64,000 nucleotides of DNA from Pseudomonadota bacterium (GTDB taxonomy: Bacteria > Myxococcota_A > UBA9042 > GCA-2863065), in contig SXOO01000174.1 in the NCBI GenBank assembly GCA_005776725.1, positions 1 to 64,000 on the forward strand, written 5' to 3'. The stretch's first letter is position 1. The number at the start of each line of letters is the position of its first letter. Below the pieces are notes generated by a model that had not been told where the DNA came from, ran no database searches, and worked only from the letters and a program-made list of their open reading frames with translations. Shown here in pieces: positions 27,436-35,684 of this stretch. The position numbers and the translations under genes are program-made.

Positions 27436-28572
27436 GTGAACCGATTCACCCCCGTCCGACAGCAGATCCGAGCCGCCCAGGTGCGGTTCGGCCGCGTGCC
27501 CGAGTCGGTGCGCGGTTACCACGTGGGTTACCACCGTCGGCTCGAGCTGCGCCTTCCGGCGTTGCTCCTGCCGCCGGGGGGAGACCCCGATATCGACGGG
27601 CGGCTGGAGACCTTCGGGGCCTACAAAGCGGCGGCGCGCCTCGACGCGGACATGCTCTACTTCGACCTGTGTGAGCTGGGCGGCGAAGACGGCGGGTGGC
27701 GCCCAGAGCTCGGGCCCGTGGCGGTGCGCATGGTCGCCGACGGGATCCGGGACATCACGTTCACCGACAAGATCCTGGCCGTACGCCTGCCTCCGCTGCG
27801 GAGCATGCTGTTCGACGACGCGGTCGTGCACGTCATCGACAAGGTGGGCGAGCTGGTCGACGCGTTCATCCTCACGGACATCGAGGCAGCCGACGAGGTT
27901 CGGGAGATCTCGAACGTGGTACGGAACGCCCAGCGCGTCGCCGGCCGCAAGAACCCCATCGCGCTCGAGGTGGAGATCGGCACCCCGCGCTCGGTGTTGG
28001 CCATGGAGGCGATCGCGGCCATCGACGACGTGAGCGCCCTGGTCTTCGACCCCATGGGGCTCACGCGCTGCCTCGGCTGCCCCCTAGAAGACAACACCTG
28101 GATCTGGGACTGGCACGCCGTCCGGGGGCAGGTGCCGGTCATCGCCGCGGCTCACGGGAAGGAGGCGGTAGACGCCGCTCCGCTCTCGGTGGCCCCTCGC
28201 GACGGCGACGACGCGGATCTGGCCGCGGCGCTGGAGGTCGTGCGCGGCGAAGCCGACGCTGCGGTTCGTCATGGCTTTGCCGCGAAGCGGGTGATCGACC
28301 CGTTGCACGTGCCGGTGGTGAGCGCAGCCTTCACGCCGATGCGGGAGGAGGCGCTGGACTCGCTCGGCCGGGCGGTAGGCTACGCTCGCTCGGCCGCCTC
28401 GCAGATCGCCGGAGGGCGCGACTTCGTGAACGCTTATGCGGCCCTCCGTCAGGTCCGAGTGGCTCTCCTCGCCCGGGTGCTCAGCGACGACGACATCGCG
28501 CGAACGGGCTTTGCCTTGCCCGAGCTCCAGCGGCGAGTCCGCGCGAAGGCCCAAGGCGAAAGGACGCTCTAA
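27436..28572 (+). CDS. HpcH/HpaI aldolase / citrate-lyase-beta-like protein (malyl-CoA-lyase superfamily)
   Basis: 378 residues from GTG 27436, 6 bases after the MDR gene. The TIM-barrel landmarks of CitE/Mcl proteins can be traced: ADMLYFDLCE, ILAVRLPPL, DAFILTDIEAADEV, IALEVEIGTPRSVL, ALVFDPMG and the helix-strand HGFAAKRVIDPLHVPVV (like GKWAIHPKQV). In known malyl-CoA lyases the Mg ligands are a Glu in EVIIES and an Asp in AADF. In my hand alignment both positions are Gly here, so either the metal site is rebuilt or the protein does not catalyse the standard cleavage. Context suggests handling of a (methyl)malyl-CoA-like ester next to the Mcd- and Ecm-like enzymes. Confidence 0.7.
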   Translation: MNRFTPVRQQIRAAQVRFGRVPESVRGYHVGYHRRLELRLPALLLPPGGDPDIDGRLETFGAYKAAARLDADMLYFDLCELGGEDGGWRPELGPVAVRMVADGIRDITFTDKILAVRLPPLRSMLFDDAVVHVIDKVGELVDAFILTDIEAADEVREISNVVRNAQRVAGRKNPIALEVEIGTPRSVLAMEAIAAIDDVSALVFDPMGLTRCLGCPLEDNTWIWDWHAVRGQVPVIAAAHGKEAVDAAPLSVAPRDGDDADLAAALEVVRGEADAAVRHGFAAKRVIDPLHVPVVSAAFTPMREEALDSLGRAVGYARSAASQIAGGRDFVNAYAALRQVRVALLARVLSDDDIARTGFALPELQRRVRAKAQGERTL

Positions 28573-28641
28573 CCCCCCGCTCGCGCCCGCCTCCGCGGTG
28601 ACGCCTCCCAGCAAACGCTCAAGCGATCCCTGGAGTCTCCG

Positions 28642-30234
28642 TTGACGACGCTTCACGACCGAACGACCCGCGCGGCGGCCGCGCTGGAATCGCTCACCAC
28701 GCGCCTCGGGTCGACCCTCGCGGGGCGCTCCGTCGACGAGCAGCAACCCGAGGCGCTCGTGCTCGCGCGAGCGCTGGCGCTCAACGCAGCGGCTGGGTCC
28801 ATGGTGCGGTGGGGCGCCGCTGGCGGCGACCACGAGCGCGCCATGGCGGCCCACTTCGTAGCGCTCGCGGTCGCCGAGGTCGGCAGAGCCGCGTGGCTGC
28901 CCATGGGCGACTCCGCCCTCGACCCCGAGACGCGCGCCTTCGCCAACGAGCGACTCGGCACCGCCGCAGCGTCCGCGCTGGGCCGCGCGATCCTTGCCCG
29001 CGACATGGACCCCGCCGGGGCGCTGGGCCTCGACCCGATGCACCAGATGGTCCGGAAGGAGTTCGCCCGGTTCTCCGACGCCGAGATCGCGCCGGTCGCC
29101 GAGGCCATCCACCGGCACGACGCCCTCATCCCCGAGCGCCTGATCCGCGCCATGGCGGGGCTTGGCGTCTTCGGGATCTCGATCCCCGAGGAGTGGGGCG
29201 GGAACTTCGCCGACCACCGCACGATGATCATCGCCACCGAGGAGCTGTCTCGGGGCTCATTGGGCGCCGGCGGGTCGGTGATCACGCGGCCCGAGATCTG
29301 CGCCAAGGCGATCCTGAAAGGCGGGACGGCGGAGCAGAAGGCCCGCTGGCTGCCCGCGCTAGCCTCCGGCGACCGGCTCATCAGCGTGGCGGTGACCGAG
29401 CCCGACGCGGGCTCCGACGTCGCTCGGGTGAAGCTGGCGGCGCGCCGAGTCAGCGGCGGCTACGTGCTCTCCGGCGAGAAGACGTGGTGCACCTTCGCGG
29501 GGCGCGCGGACGTGCTCTGTGTGTTGGCCCGGACCGGCTCGCTCGAAGACGGGCACAAGGGCCTCACGCTCTTCCTCGTGGAGAAGTCGCCCATCACCAG
29601 CGACGACGGCGACGACAAGGTCTTCGAGTACGTCCAGCCGGGGAACGGCGGCAGCGGGAGACTGGCAGGCAAGGCGATCCCCACGATCGGCTACCGCGGC
29701 ATGCACTCGTTCTCGGTCTCGTTCGACGACGTGTTCGTACCCGACGATTGCCGGATCGGCGCCGAGGGACAGGGCTTCTACCTGCAGATGGCCGGCTTTG
29801 CCGGGGGGCGGATTCAGACGGCCGCGCGCGCCGTGGGGGTCATGGAGGCCGCGTTCCGCGAGGCGCTCCGGTACTCCCGCGACCGAAAGGTGTTCGGGAA
29901 GGCGCTGGCGGACCTCCCGCTCACCCAGGTGAAGCTGGCCGAAATGGCAGCGCGCCTCCAGGCCGGTCGGCAGCTGTCTTACGAGGTAGGCGACGCCATG
30001 GACGGCGGCAAGGGCGACTTCGAGGCATCGCTGGTGAAGTTCATGACCTGCAAAGACGCGGAGTGGGTCACTCGCGAGGCGATGCAGCTGCACGGTGGGA
30101 TGGGCTACTCCGAGGAGTACCCCGTGTCGCGCCTCTGGCAGGACGCCCGCGTGCTCTCGATCTTCGAGGGCGCCGAGGAGGTGCTGGGTCTCTTCGTCAT
30201 CGCGCGCGGCTACCTCGCCCGGAGCGCGCAGTGA
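28642..30234 (+). CDS. Acyl-CoA dehydrogenase, (2S)-methylsuccinyl-CoA dehydrogenase-like
   Basis: 530 residues from TTG 28642 (tggag just upstream). About 140 N-terminal residues precede the ACAD fold, as in methylsuccinyl-CoA dehydrogenase (Mcd, ~550 residues) and unlike ordinary 380-residue ACADs. Core motifs are GISIPEEWGG, AVTEPDAGSD (FAD/substrate loop), RGMHSFSVSFDDVFVP, MQLHGGMGYSEEYPVSRLWQDAR, and a catalytic Glu in SIFEGAEEV. Mcd oxidises methylsuccinyl-CoA to mesaconyl-CoA, passing electrons to ETF. The stop overlaps the GTG start of the mutase gene by 4 bases, so the two are coupled. The Mcd call rests on length and the neighbouring mutase; other branched acyl-CoA substrates are possible. 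Confidence 0.75.
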   Translation: MTTLHDRTTRAAAALESLTTRLGSTLAGRSVDEQQPEALVLARALALNAAAGSMVRWGAAGGDHERAMAAHFVALAVAEVGRAAWLPMGDSALDPETRAFANERLGTAAASALGRAILARDMDPAGALGLDPMHQMVRKEFARFSDAEIAPVAEAIHRHDALIPERLIRAMAGLGVFGISIPEEWGGNFADHRTMIIATEELSRGSLGAGGSVITRPEICAKAILKGGTAEQKARWLPALASGDRLISVAVTEPDAGSDVARVKLAARRVSGGYVLSGEKTWCTFAGRADVLCVLARTGSLEDGHKGLTLFLVEKSPITSDDGDDKVFEYVQPGNGGSGRLAGKAIPTIGYRGMHSFSVSFDDVFVPDDCRIGAEGQGFYLQMAGFAGGRIQTAARAVGVMEAAFREALRYSRDRKVFGKALADLPLTQVKLAEMAARLQAGRQLSYEVGDAMDGGKGDFEASLVKFMTCKDAEWVTREAMQLHGGMGYSEEYPVSRLWQDARVLSIFEGAEEVLGLFVIARGYLARSAQ

Positions 30235-32156
30235 AGCTCGGCGACCGCGCCCCCTGGATCATCCGGACCTACGCCGGCTTCGGCGACGCCGAGGCCACCA
30301 ACGCCCGCTTCCGCCAGAACCTCGACAAGGGCCAGCGCGGGCTCTCCGTGGCGTTCGACCTCCCCACGCAGAACGGCTACGACTCGGACCACACCATGGC
30401 GGCCGGCGAGGTGGGCGGCACCGGCGTGGCCGTCTGTTCGATCGCCGACATGGAGGCGCTCTTCGCGGGGATCGACCTCGCGTCCATCAACACCTCCATG
30501 ACCATCAACGCCACCGCGCCGTGGCACTTCGCGCTCTACCTGGTGCTTGCTGAGCGCCGGGGCGTGCCGTGGACGGCCCTCCGCGGGACCACGCAGAACG
30601 ACCTGATGAAGGAGTTCGTGGCGCGGGGCACCTACGTCTTCGATCCCGACACCTCCCTGAGGCTCTCCACAGACCTCATCGCGTTCGCCACCGAGCACGC
30701 CCCGCAGTGGAACCCGATGAACGCGTGCGGCTACCACTACATGGAGTCGGGGGCCTCACCGGTGGAGGAGGTCGGCATGGCCATGGGCAACGCGATGCTC
30801 GTGCTGGACGCGATCCGGCCGAAGCTCACGCCCGAGGGCTTTGCGGACGTGGTCCGACGGATGAGCTTCTTCATCAACTCCGGGATCGAGCTGGTCCAGG
30901 AGGTGGCCAAGGTTCGTGCCTACTCCAAGCTGTGGCGGCTCATCGCGGCGGAGGAGTACGGCATTACGGACGCGGTGTTCCGGGCCGGCTGCCAGGTGCG
31001 CTCGCTCACGCTCACCGCACAATCCCCCGAGGTGAACATCGTGCGCATCGCGTACGAGGCGCTCCCTGTGGTCCTCAGCGCGTCGGCGCGCGTCGGCGCC
31101 CTGCAGCTCCCGGGCTTCCGCGAGGCGCTCTCCCTCCCCGACGAGGCCGAGCAGACCCTGGCGCTCCGGACGCAGCAGGTCCTCATGTACGAGACGGATC
31201 TGGCGGCCCACGGCGACATCTTCGAGGGCTCCTTCGTGATCGAGCGACTCACGAGCGAGATCCTCGACGGAGCGCGGTCGCTGGCCACGTCGCTGCGTCA
31301 GCTGGGCTACGGCCCGGCGATCAGCCGCGTCACCGAGGCGCTCACCGGGGGGCTGTTGCGCTGGAAGACGGCTGTGGAGCGCGGCGATGTGGTCCAGGTG
31401 GGCGTGAACGCCTTTCGCGCGCCGGTCGACCTCATCCGCGGGGCCGCCAACGCCCCGCGCGGCGAAGCACCAGACCCCGAGGCGCACCTCATCCGCCTCA
31501 GGAACCACCGCGCCTTCAGAGACCACGGCGCGGTCGCCTCGGCGCTGCTCGAGCTCGACGCCGCGTTTCGCAGTGGCGAGTCCGTCATGCCTGCCACGCT
31601 CGCCCTGGCGCGGGCGGGCGGCACCACGGGCGAGTGGACACGCTGCATCGAGGCCACGGTGGGCGGGCGGTACGCGGCGTCGCTCGGGGTGGAGGGGGCG
31701 GCTCAGATCGCGCTCGACGTCCCCAAGGCCCCCCGGCGCTTGCGCGTGGTGCTCGGCAAGAGCGGCCTCGACGGTCACGTCAACGCGGTGACGCTGATCG
31801 CCGTCGCGCTGGCACGGTCCGGGATGGAGGTGATCTACACCGGGATCAAGCAGCCGCCCGAGGCGCTCGTGGAGGCAGCGATCCAGGAGGACGCTGACAT
31901 CATTGGGATCTCGTCGCTCTCCGGAGCGCACCTTCACATCGCGCGCGCCACCATCGAGCTGCTCCGAGCGCGCGGGGCGGGGGATATCCCAGTGGTCATG
32001 GGCGGGATCTTGCCCGACGAGGATCTGCCGCGCCTCCGAGAGCTGGGCGTGGCCGCTACGTTCACGCCCGGTCGCGAGTCGATGGCGGATATCGTGAACA
32101 CGTTGGTTGCGCTGGCGCCGCCCCGGTCCACGGAAGCACCGAAGTCAGTGGGCTGA
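30231..32156 (+). CDS. B12-dependent acyl-CoA mutase, ethylmalonyl-CoA mutase-like
   Basis: 641 residues from GTG 30231, which overlaps the preceding stop (GTGA). The N-terminal TIM barrel has GLSVAFDLPTQNGYDSDH, RGTTQNDLMKEFVARGTY and WNPMNACGYHYMESGA, patterns of the methylmalonyl-CoA mutase family. MSFFINSGIELVQEVAKVRAY and the overall length are closest to ethylmalonyl-CoA mutase (Ecm/MeaA). The C-terminal cobalamin domain has GKSGLDGHVNAVTLIA and VVMGGILP. The DxHxxG box is DGHVNA, so the lower-ligand His is kept but its Gly is Ala. A single-chain enzyme with both domains fits Ecm. Substrate assignment is by similarity and by the Mcd-like neighbour. Confidence 0.8.
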   Translation: MKLGDRAPWIIRTYAGFGDAEATNARFRQNLDKGQRGLSVAFDLPTQNGYDSDHTMAAGEVGGTGVAVCSIADMEALFAGIDLASINTSMTINATAPWHFALYLVLAERRGVPWTALRGTTQNDLMKEFVARGTYVFDPDTSLRLSTDLIAFATEHAPQWNPMNACGYHYMESGASPVEEVGMAMGNAMLVLDAIRPKLTPEGFADVVRRMSFFINSGIELVQEVAKVRAYSKLWRLIAAEEYGITDAVFRAGCQVRSLTLTAQSPEVNIVRIAYEALPVVLSASARVGALQLPGFREALSLPDEAEQTLALRTQQVLMYETDLAAHGDIFEGSFVIERLTSEILDGARSLATSLRQLGYGPAISRVTEALTGGLLRWKTAVERGDVVQVGVNAFRAPVDLIRGAANAPRGEAPDPEAHLIRLRNHRAFRDHGAVASALLELDAAFRSGESVMPATLALARAGGTTGEWTRCIEATVGGRYAASLGVEGAAQIALDVPKAPRRLRVVLGKSGLDGHVNAVTLIAVALARSGMEVIYTGIKQPPEALVEAAIQEDADIIGISSLSGAHLHIARATIELLRARGAGDIPVVMGGILPDEDLPRLRELGVAATFTPGRESMADIVNTLVALAPPRSTEAPKSVG

Positions 32157-32178
32157 CGGGACGATCGCGGGCCTACGG
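32138..32178 (+). repeat. Direct repeat, copy 1 (overlaps mutase 3' end)
   Basis: This 41-base segment covers the last codons and stop of the mutase gene plus the following bases, and recurs as copy 2 at 32959-32998. A 21-base core (32148-32168) is identical to 32969-32989; outside it there are two substitutions and one or two indels. The copies bracket an 820-base segment holding a MAPEG gene. Confidence 0.85.
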
Positions 32179-32349
32179 GACCCTCGGAAACGCCCGGGCC
32201 GGCGTTGCGACGCAAGACCGACGCCTCCCGGCGCCAGCTACCGGATCGAGTCACTCGCGACCCCTATCCGCTCGGTCGACGGAGACAAGTTCGCTACCGC
32301 AAAGGAAGTCGGCTATTCACTGGAGGGAACCCAGGGAGACTTTACAAAC

Positions 32350-32751
32350 ATGATCTCTACCGCGCACGTCCTGCTCTATTCCGCCATCCTGACTTGGGTG
32401 ATGGTCATGGTCGCCGCCGGTCTCGGTGGGAAGCTCTGGACGCCTAAGGGCCTCGCGTACAGCCTCGGCAACCGAGAAGACCGCAGCGATAACCAAGGCG
32501 TCGCGGGACGGGCCGACCGAGCCGCCAAGAACATGCTCGAGAACATGATCCTGTTTACCGCCATCGTGGTAGCGGTCCACTTCATTGGCGCCGCCAACAA
32601 GAACATCATCATCGGCGCCAACCTCTTCTTCTGGGCCCGCGTCGCGTACTGGCCGACCTACCTCCTCGGCATCCCCGGGATCCGGACCGGCATCTGGGCG
32701 GTCAGCGTTGTCGGCATGGGCATGATGGCGGCTTCCGCCTGCTGCAGCTGA
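32350..32751 (+). CDS. MAPEG-family membrane protein
   Basis: 133 residues with four hydrophobic helices: HVLLYSAILTWVMVMVAAGL, MILFTAIVVAVHFIGA, the IIIGANLFFWARVAYW segment and TGIWAVSVVGMGMMAA. The loop NREDRSDNQGVAGRADRAAKNMLENM with the AxRAxxNxxEN pattern is the hallmark of MAPEG proteins (membrane-associated eicosanoid/glutathione metabolism). Bacterial members are small inner-membrane proteins, some with glutathione transferase activity. ATG 32350 follows agggaga after an 11-base spacing. It lies between two copies of a direct repeat, so it may have been acquired or moved as a unit. A 193-base gap upstream shows no clear promoter. Confidence 0.85.
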   Translation: MISTAHVLLYSAILTWVMVMVAAGLGGKLWTPKGLAYSLGNREDRSDNQGVAGRADRAAKNMLENMILFTAIVVAVHFIGAANKNIIIGANLFFWARVAYWPTYLLGIPGIRTGIWAVSVVGMGMMAASACCS

Positions 32752-32782
32752 GCTAGGGCTCCACCCCTACACCTTCGGTACG

Positions 32783-32905
32783 GTGAGTAGGCCCTTGAGA
32801 GCGAGAGCCGCACCGAATGCCCAGTACATCTTCCCGGGGCACTTCGGCTCCCTGGAGCGGGAGGACCTCGAAGGCGTCTTCGAAGATCTCCCCGCCCCGA
32901 ACTGA
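32783..32905 (+). pseudogene. Possible short coding remnant
   Basis: A 40-codon frame from GTG ends in a normal-looking acidic stretch (AQYIFPGHFGSLERED, then GVFEDLPAPN) with the codon bias of a gene tail. After its TGA the same frame runs on to PKSVG-stop, the same last residues as the mutase gene. It may be the degraded end of a lost gene. No family is recognised. It sits in the 343-base gap 32752-33094, which otherwise holds only repeat copy 2. Confidence 0.3.
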
Positions 32906-32958
32906 GGAGCCTATGTGGGAGTGGCGTCATCCCGTGTGCGGGAGGATTGGTTGGGGGG

Positions 32959-32998
32959 ACCGAAGTCGGTGGGCTGACGGGACGATCGCCGGCTACGG
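32959..32998 (+). repeat. Direct repeat, copy 2
   Basis: The partner of the segment at 32138-32178, 821 bases downstream. It includes the ccgaagtc-gtgggctga stretch that encodes PKSVG-stop in the mutase gene, and continues beyond the stop through gacgggacgatcgc. Confidence 0.85.
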
Positions 32999-33094
32999 CC
33001 CGCGCGCGGCGCCCTCACGCTTGCCGCCACACCAGAGAACCCGCACCATCCGTGGGTGCTCGCTCACGCGCTCATTTCGACCCTCGCGCGAAGC

Positions 33095-35680
33095 GTGAGG
33101 ATCCGCTCCGCCGTCGACGGCCCGTACCCCGGCGCCCTCCTCGGCTGGCTGGCGCTTTCAGCGGCCGCCCTCGTGGGTTGCTCCGACGCGCCGACCGATG
33201 CGTCGAGCCCTCCCACCACGGACGATCTCTCGTCCTCGCCTCCTGACGCCGAGCCCGTTGTCACGGACTCCACCGCCCCTGCCGGGGAGGACGCCCCGGT
33301 GTCAGCGCCGGAGTGTGACGAGGTCTGCCAGGATCAGGCGAAGCCGCCGGGCACGGACTGCGTCGGCACGGCCAGGTACTTCGCCGACTACTCCTGGCCG
33401 CGGGTGATCTCGAAGTGCGTGACCTGTCACGTCGCGGGCGGACAAGCCGAGAGCACCCGGTACGTCTTGAAGCCGCAGGAGGTCCCCGAGTTCCTGGCGC
33501 TGAACCGAGAGATCGTGGGCAAGGCGGCCGCCCTGACCAGTGGGGGGCAGCCCCTCCTCGTGCTGAAGCCCACGCTGAGCGTGCCTCACGGGGGCCAGGA
33601 GGTGATCGCCCCCGGCAGCCCTGAGCTGGCCGTGCTGCTGGAGACGCTTCGGCAGCTGGCCGATCCCGTCGTGTGCCCCGGCGACGAGCCCACCCCAAGC
33701 ACCGTGACCGACGGCGTCGAGCTGCTGGACGCGCTCCAGACGCTGCACAAGGCCTCGCTCCAGTTGGTGGGGCGCCCGCCTACTGACGCGGAGAACGCTG
33801 CGGTGGAGGCCGGGGGCGTGGACGCGCTCCCGGCGCTGATCGAAGCACAGCTCGCCGAACCGGCCTTCGAGGAGCGGCTCCGGGAGATGTTCTCGGACGC
33901 GCTGCTCACTGACGCCTTCCGGGCCAACAACACCGCGGACAACGGCGGCAACATCATCAACAACTATCACCCCTCCGCGGCCGTGGATTACTGGGGCGGT
34001 GAGAACTGGACCTGGCGGTCGTGGCCGAACGGAGAGGGGATCCGGCTCGTCGAGGCGCTGGCCCGCGAGCCCGTGGAGTTCGTGGTGCGGGCACACCGGG
34101 CAGGGATGCCCCTCTCCACCATCCTCACCTCCCCCTTTCGGCTCCTGAACGCTTACTCGGCGCGGTTCTTCAAGGTCCCCTACAAGGGCTTCGCTCCCGG
34201 CACGCCCTTCGACACGATCCCGGCGCCCGAGGAGTACGTCGAGGTCGACCACGTGCCGATCATCAACGAGGTCGACGGACAGGGGGAGTACGCCGGGATC
34301 CTCACCACGTCGGCGTTCCTGCTGCGCTACCCGAGCTCGCCCACCAACTTCAACCGGAAGCGCGCGCGCTTCACGTACAAGATCTTCCTCAACTTCGACA
34401 TCATGAAGTCCGCTCCGCGCATCGACGCGAGCGCGGTGGATCTGAACGACACGCCCACGCTGAAGAACCCGCAGTGCACGGGTTGCCACAGCCAGATCGA
34501 CCCCGTGGCGGGGATGTTCCAGAACCAGGACGAGTGCGGCTACGAGTCGGAGGTCTACTACCAGCCGCCCGGCAGCCCGAAGAACAACGCGTGTCCGGAC
34601 AACGGCTGGGTGCCGGCCTCGGGGATGTTCCCGCCGGGAGTCGGGCCCGCGCCTGCCGAGCCCCTCTCGCTCGAGGACCGCCCACGCGCATTGGAGAAGC
34701 TGGCCGAGCACATCGCCACCCAGTCGTCGTTCGGTGACGCGATGGTGCTCCACGTCTTCTCGGCCCTCCTCGGGAGGCGCCCCCTCCAGGCCCCGTCCGA
34801 CCCGACGCAGCCGGGCTTCGCGGCGCTCGACGCCGCAGCCACCTACGACGCCACGGAGCTCGCCCGCCTCGCGGAGGTGTTCCAGTCCAGCGGGCAGCGG
34901 CTCGGGCCGCTGATCGTGGCCATCGTGCTGTCCCCCACCTTCCGCGCCGTCGCGGCAGACGCGCCGGGGCGCCTCGAGCTCAGCGGCCTGGGCGGGGGCG
35001 CCCTGACCACGCCCGAGGTCCTGAACCGAAAGATCACGGCCACTACAGGGGTGATCTGGCAGGTTCACGGGGCCACGGTGTCGTCCAACACGGGCTACCA
35101 GCGCGTGGGACGGCACGACAAGACGAACGACGCCTATCTGCTGCTCCGGGAACAGCTCAAGACGCTCTACGGCGGGATGGACGGCTCGTTCCTGGGGGTG
35201 AAGACCCGTCAGACGCAAGCCAGCACACTCACCGCCGCGATCGTGGAGCACATGGCGCTCGAGGTCTCCTGCCTCGCCACGGCGCGCGACTTCGACAAGG
35301 CCCCGGCGAGCCGGTTGTTGTTCCCAGACGTCGAGCCCTCGCTCCTCCCCACCGGCACTCCCGCCGCGCCGGGACAGGAACCCATCCTGAAGACCCTCCA
35401 GCGGCTCCACGCGCGCCTGCTCGGAGAGCGGCTGCAGCCCACCGACGAGGCGCTGCTCCACAGCTACGCGCTGCTGACGGAGCTGCAACAGCAGGGCGCC
35501 GCCCGCATCGTGGCCGGGCAGGAGAGCGCGAACCTCGAGCGGCCCTGCTCGACCGACATCGACGTCGCGACCGGGCAGGTCTCGCCGGGCACGACCCAGG
35601 ACCCCACGTACATGCTGCGCGCATGGCAAGGCGTCCTGGCGCACCTCCTGATGGACGACCAGTTCGTGCTGGAGCCGTAA
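33095..35680 (+). CDS. DUF1592/DUF1588-type lipoprotein with two c-type haem motifs
   Basis: About 861 residues from GTG 33095; GTG 33056 is an alternative. The signal ends LSAAALVGC, a good lipobox, followed by a Ser/Asp/Pro-rich linker. CVTCH (108-112) is a cytochrome-c-like haem motif. The large central part with FNRKRARFTYKIFL and NPQCTGCHSQIDP (CTGCH at 461-465) corresponds to the DUF1592-DUF1588 region of planctomycete/myxobacterial PSCyt proteins. It is followed 4 bases later by a DUF1501 protein, the usual partner. Such pairs are thought to act outside the cytoplasmic membrane, but their reaction is not established. Note that DUF1588 normally has a further IDPxGF that is altered here (IDPVAGMF). 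Confidence 0.75.
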   Translation: MRIRSAVDGPYPGALLGWLALSAAALVGCSDAPTDASSPPTTDDLSSSPPDAEPVVTDSTAPAGEDAPVSAPECDEVCQDQAKPPGTDCVGTARYFADYSWPRVISKCVTCHVAGGQAESTRYVLKPQEVPEFLALNREIVGKAAALTSGGQPLLVLKPTLSVPHGGQEVIAPGSPELAVLLETLRQLADPVVCPGDEPTPSTVTDGVELLDALQTLHKASLQLVGRPPTDAENAAVEAGGVDALPALIEAQLAEPAFEERLREMFSDALLTDAFRANNTADNGGNIINNYHPSAAVDYWGGENWTWRSWPNGEGIRLVEALAREPVEFVVRAHRAGMPLSTILTSPFRLLNAYSARFFKVPYKGFAPGTPFDTIPAPEEYVEVDHVPIINEVDGQGEYAGILTTSAFLLRYPSSPTNFNRKRARFTYKIFLNFDIMKSAPRIDASAVDLNDTPTLKNPQCTGCHSQIDPVAGMFQNQDECGYESEVYYQPPGSPKNNACPDNGWVPASGMFPPGVGPAPAEPLSLEDRPRALEKLAEHIATQSSFGDAMVLHVFSALLGRRPLQAPSDPTQPGFAALDAAATYDATELARLAEVFQSSGQRLGPLIVAIVLSPTFRAVAADAPGRLELSGLGGGALTTPEVLNRKITATTGVIWQVHGATVSSNTGYQRVGRHDKTNDAYLLLREQLKTLYGGMDGSFLGVKTRQTQASTLTAAIVEHMALEVSCLATARDFDKAPASRLLFPDVEPSLLPTGTPAAPGQEPILKTLQRLHARLLGERLQPTDEALLHSYALLTELQQQGAARIVAGQESANLERPCSTDIDVATGQVSPGTTQDPTYMLRAWQGVLAHLLMDDQFVLEP

Positions 35681-35684
35681 GCCC

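Noticed and set aside
28809..30230. N-terminal extension of the mutase frame
   Set aside because: This part is the shadow of the acyl-CoA dehydrogenase gene; mutase coding begins at GTG 30231.
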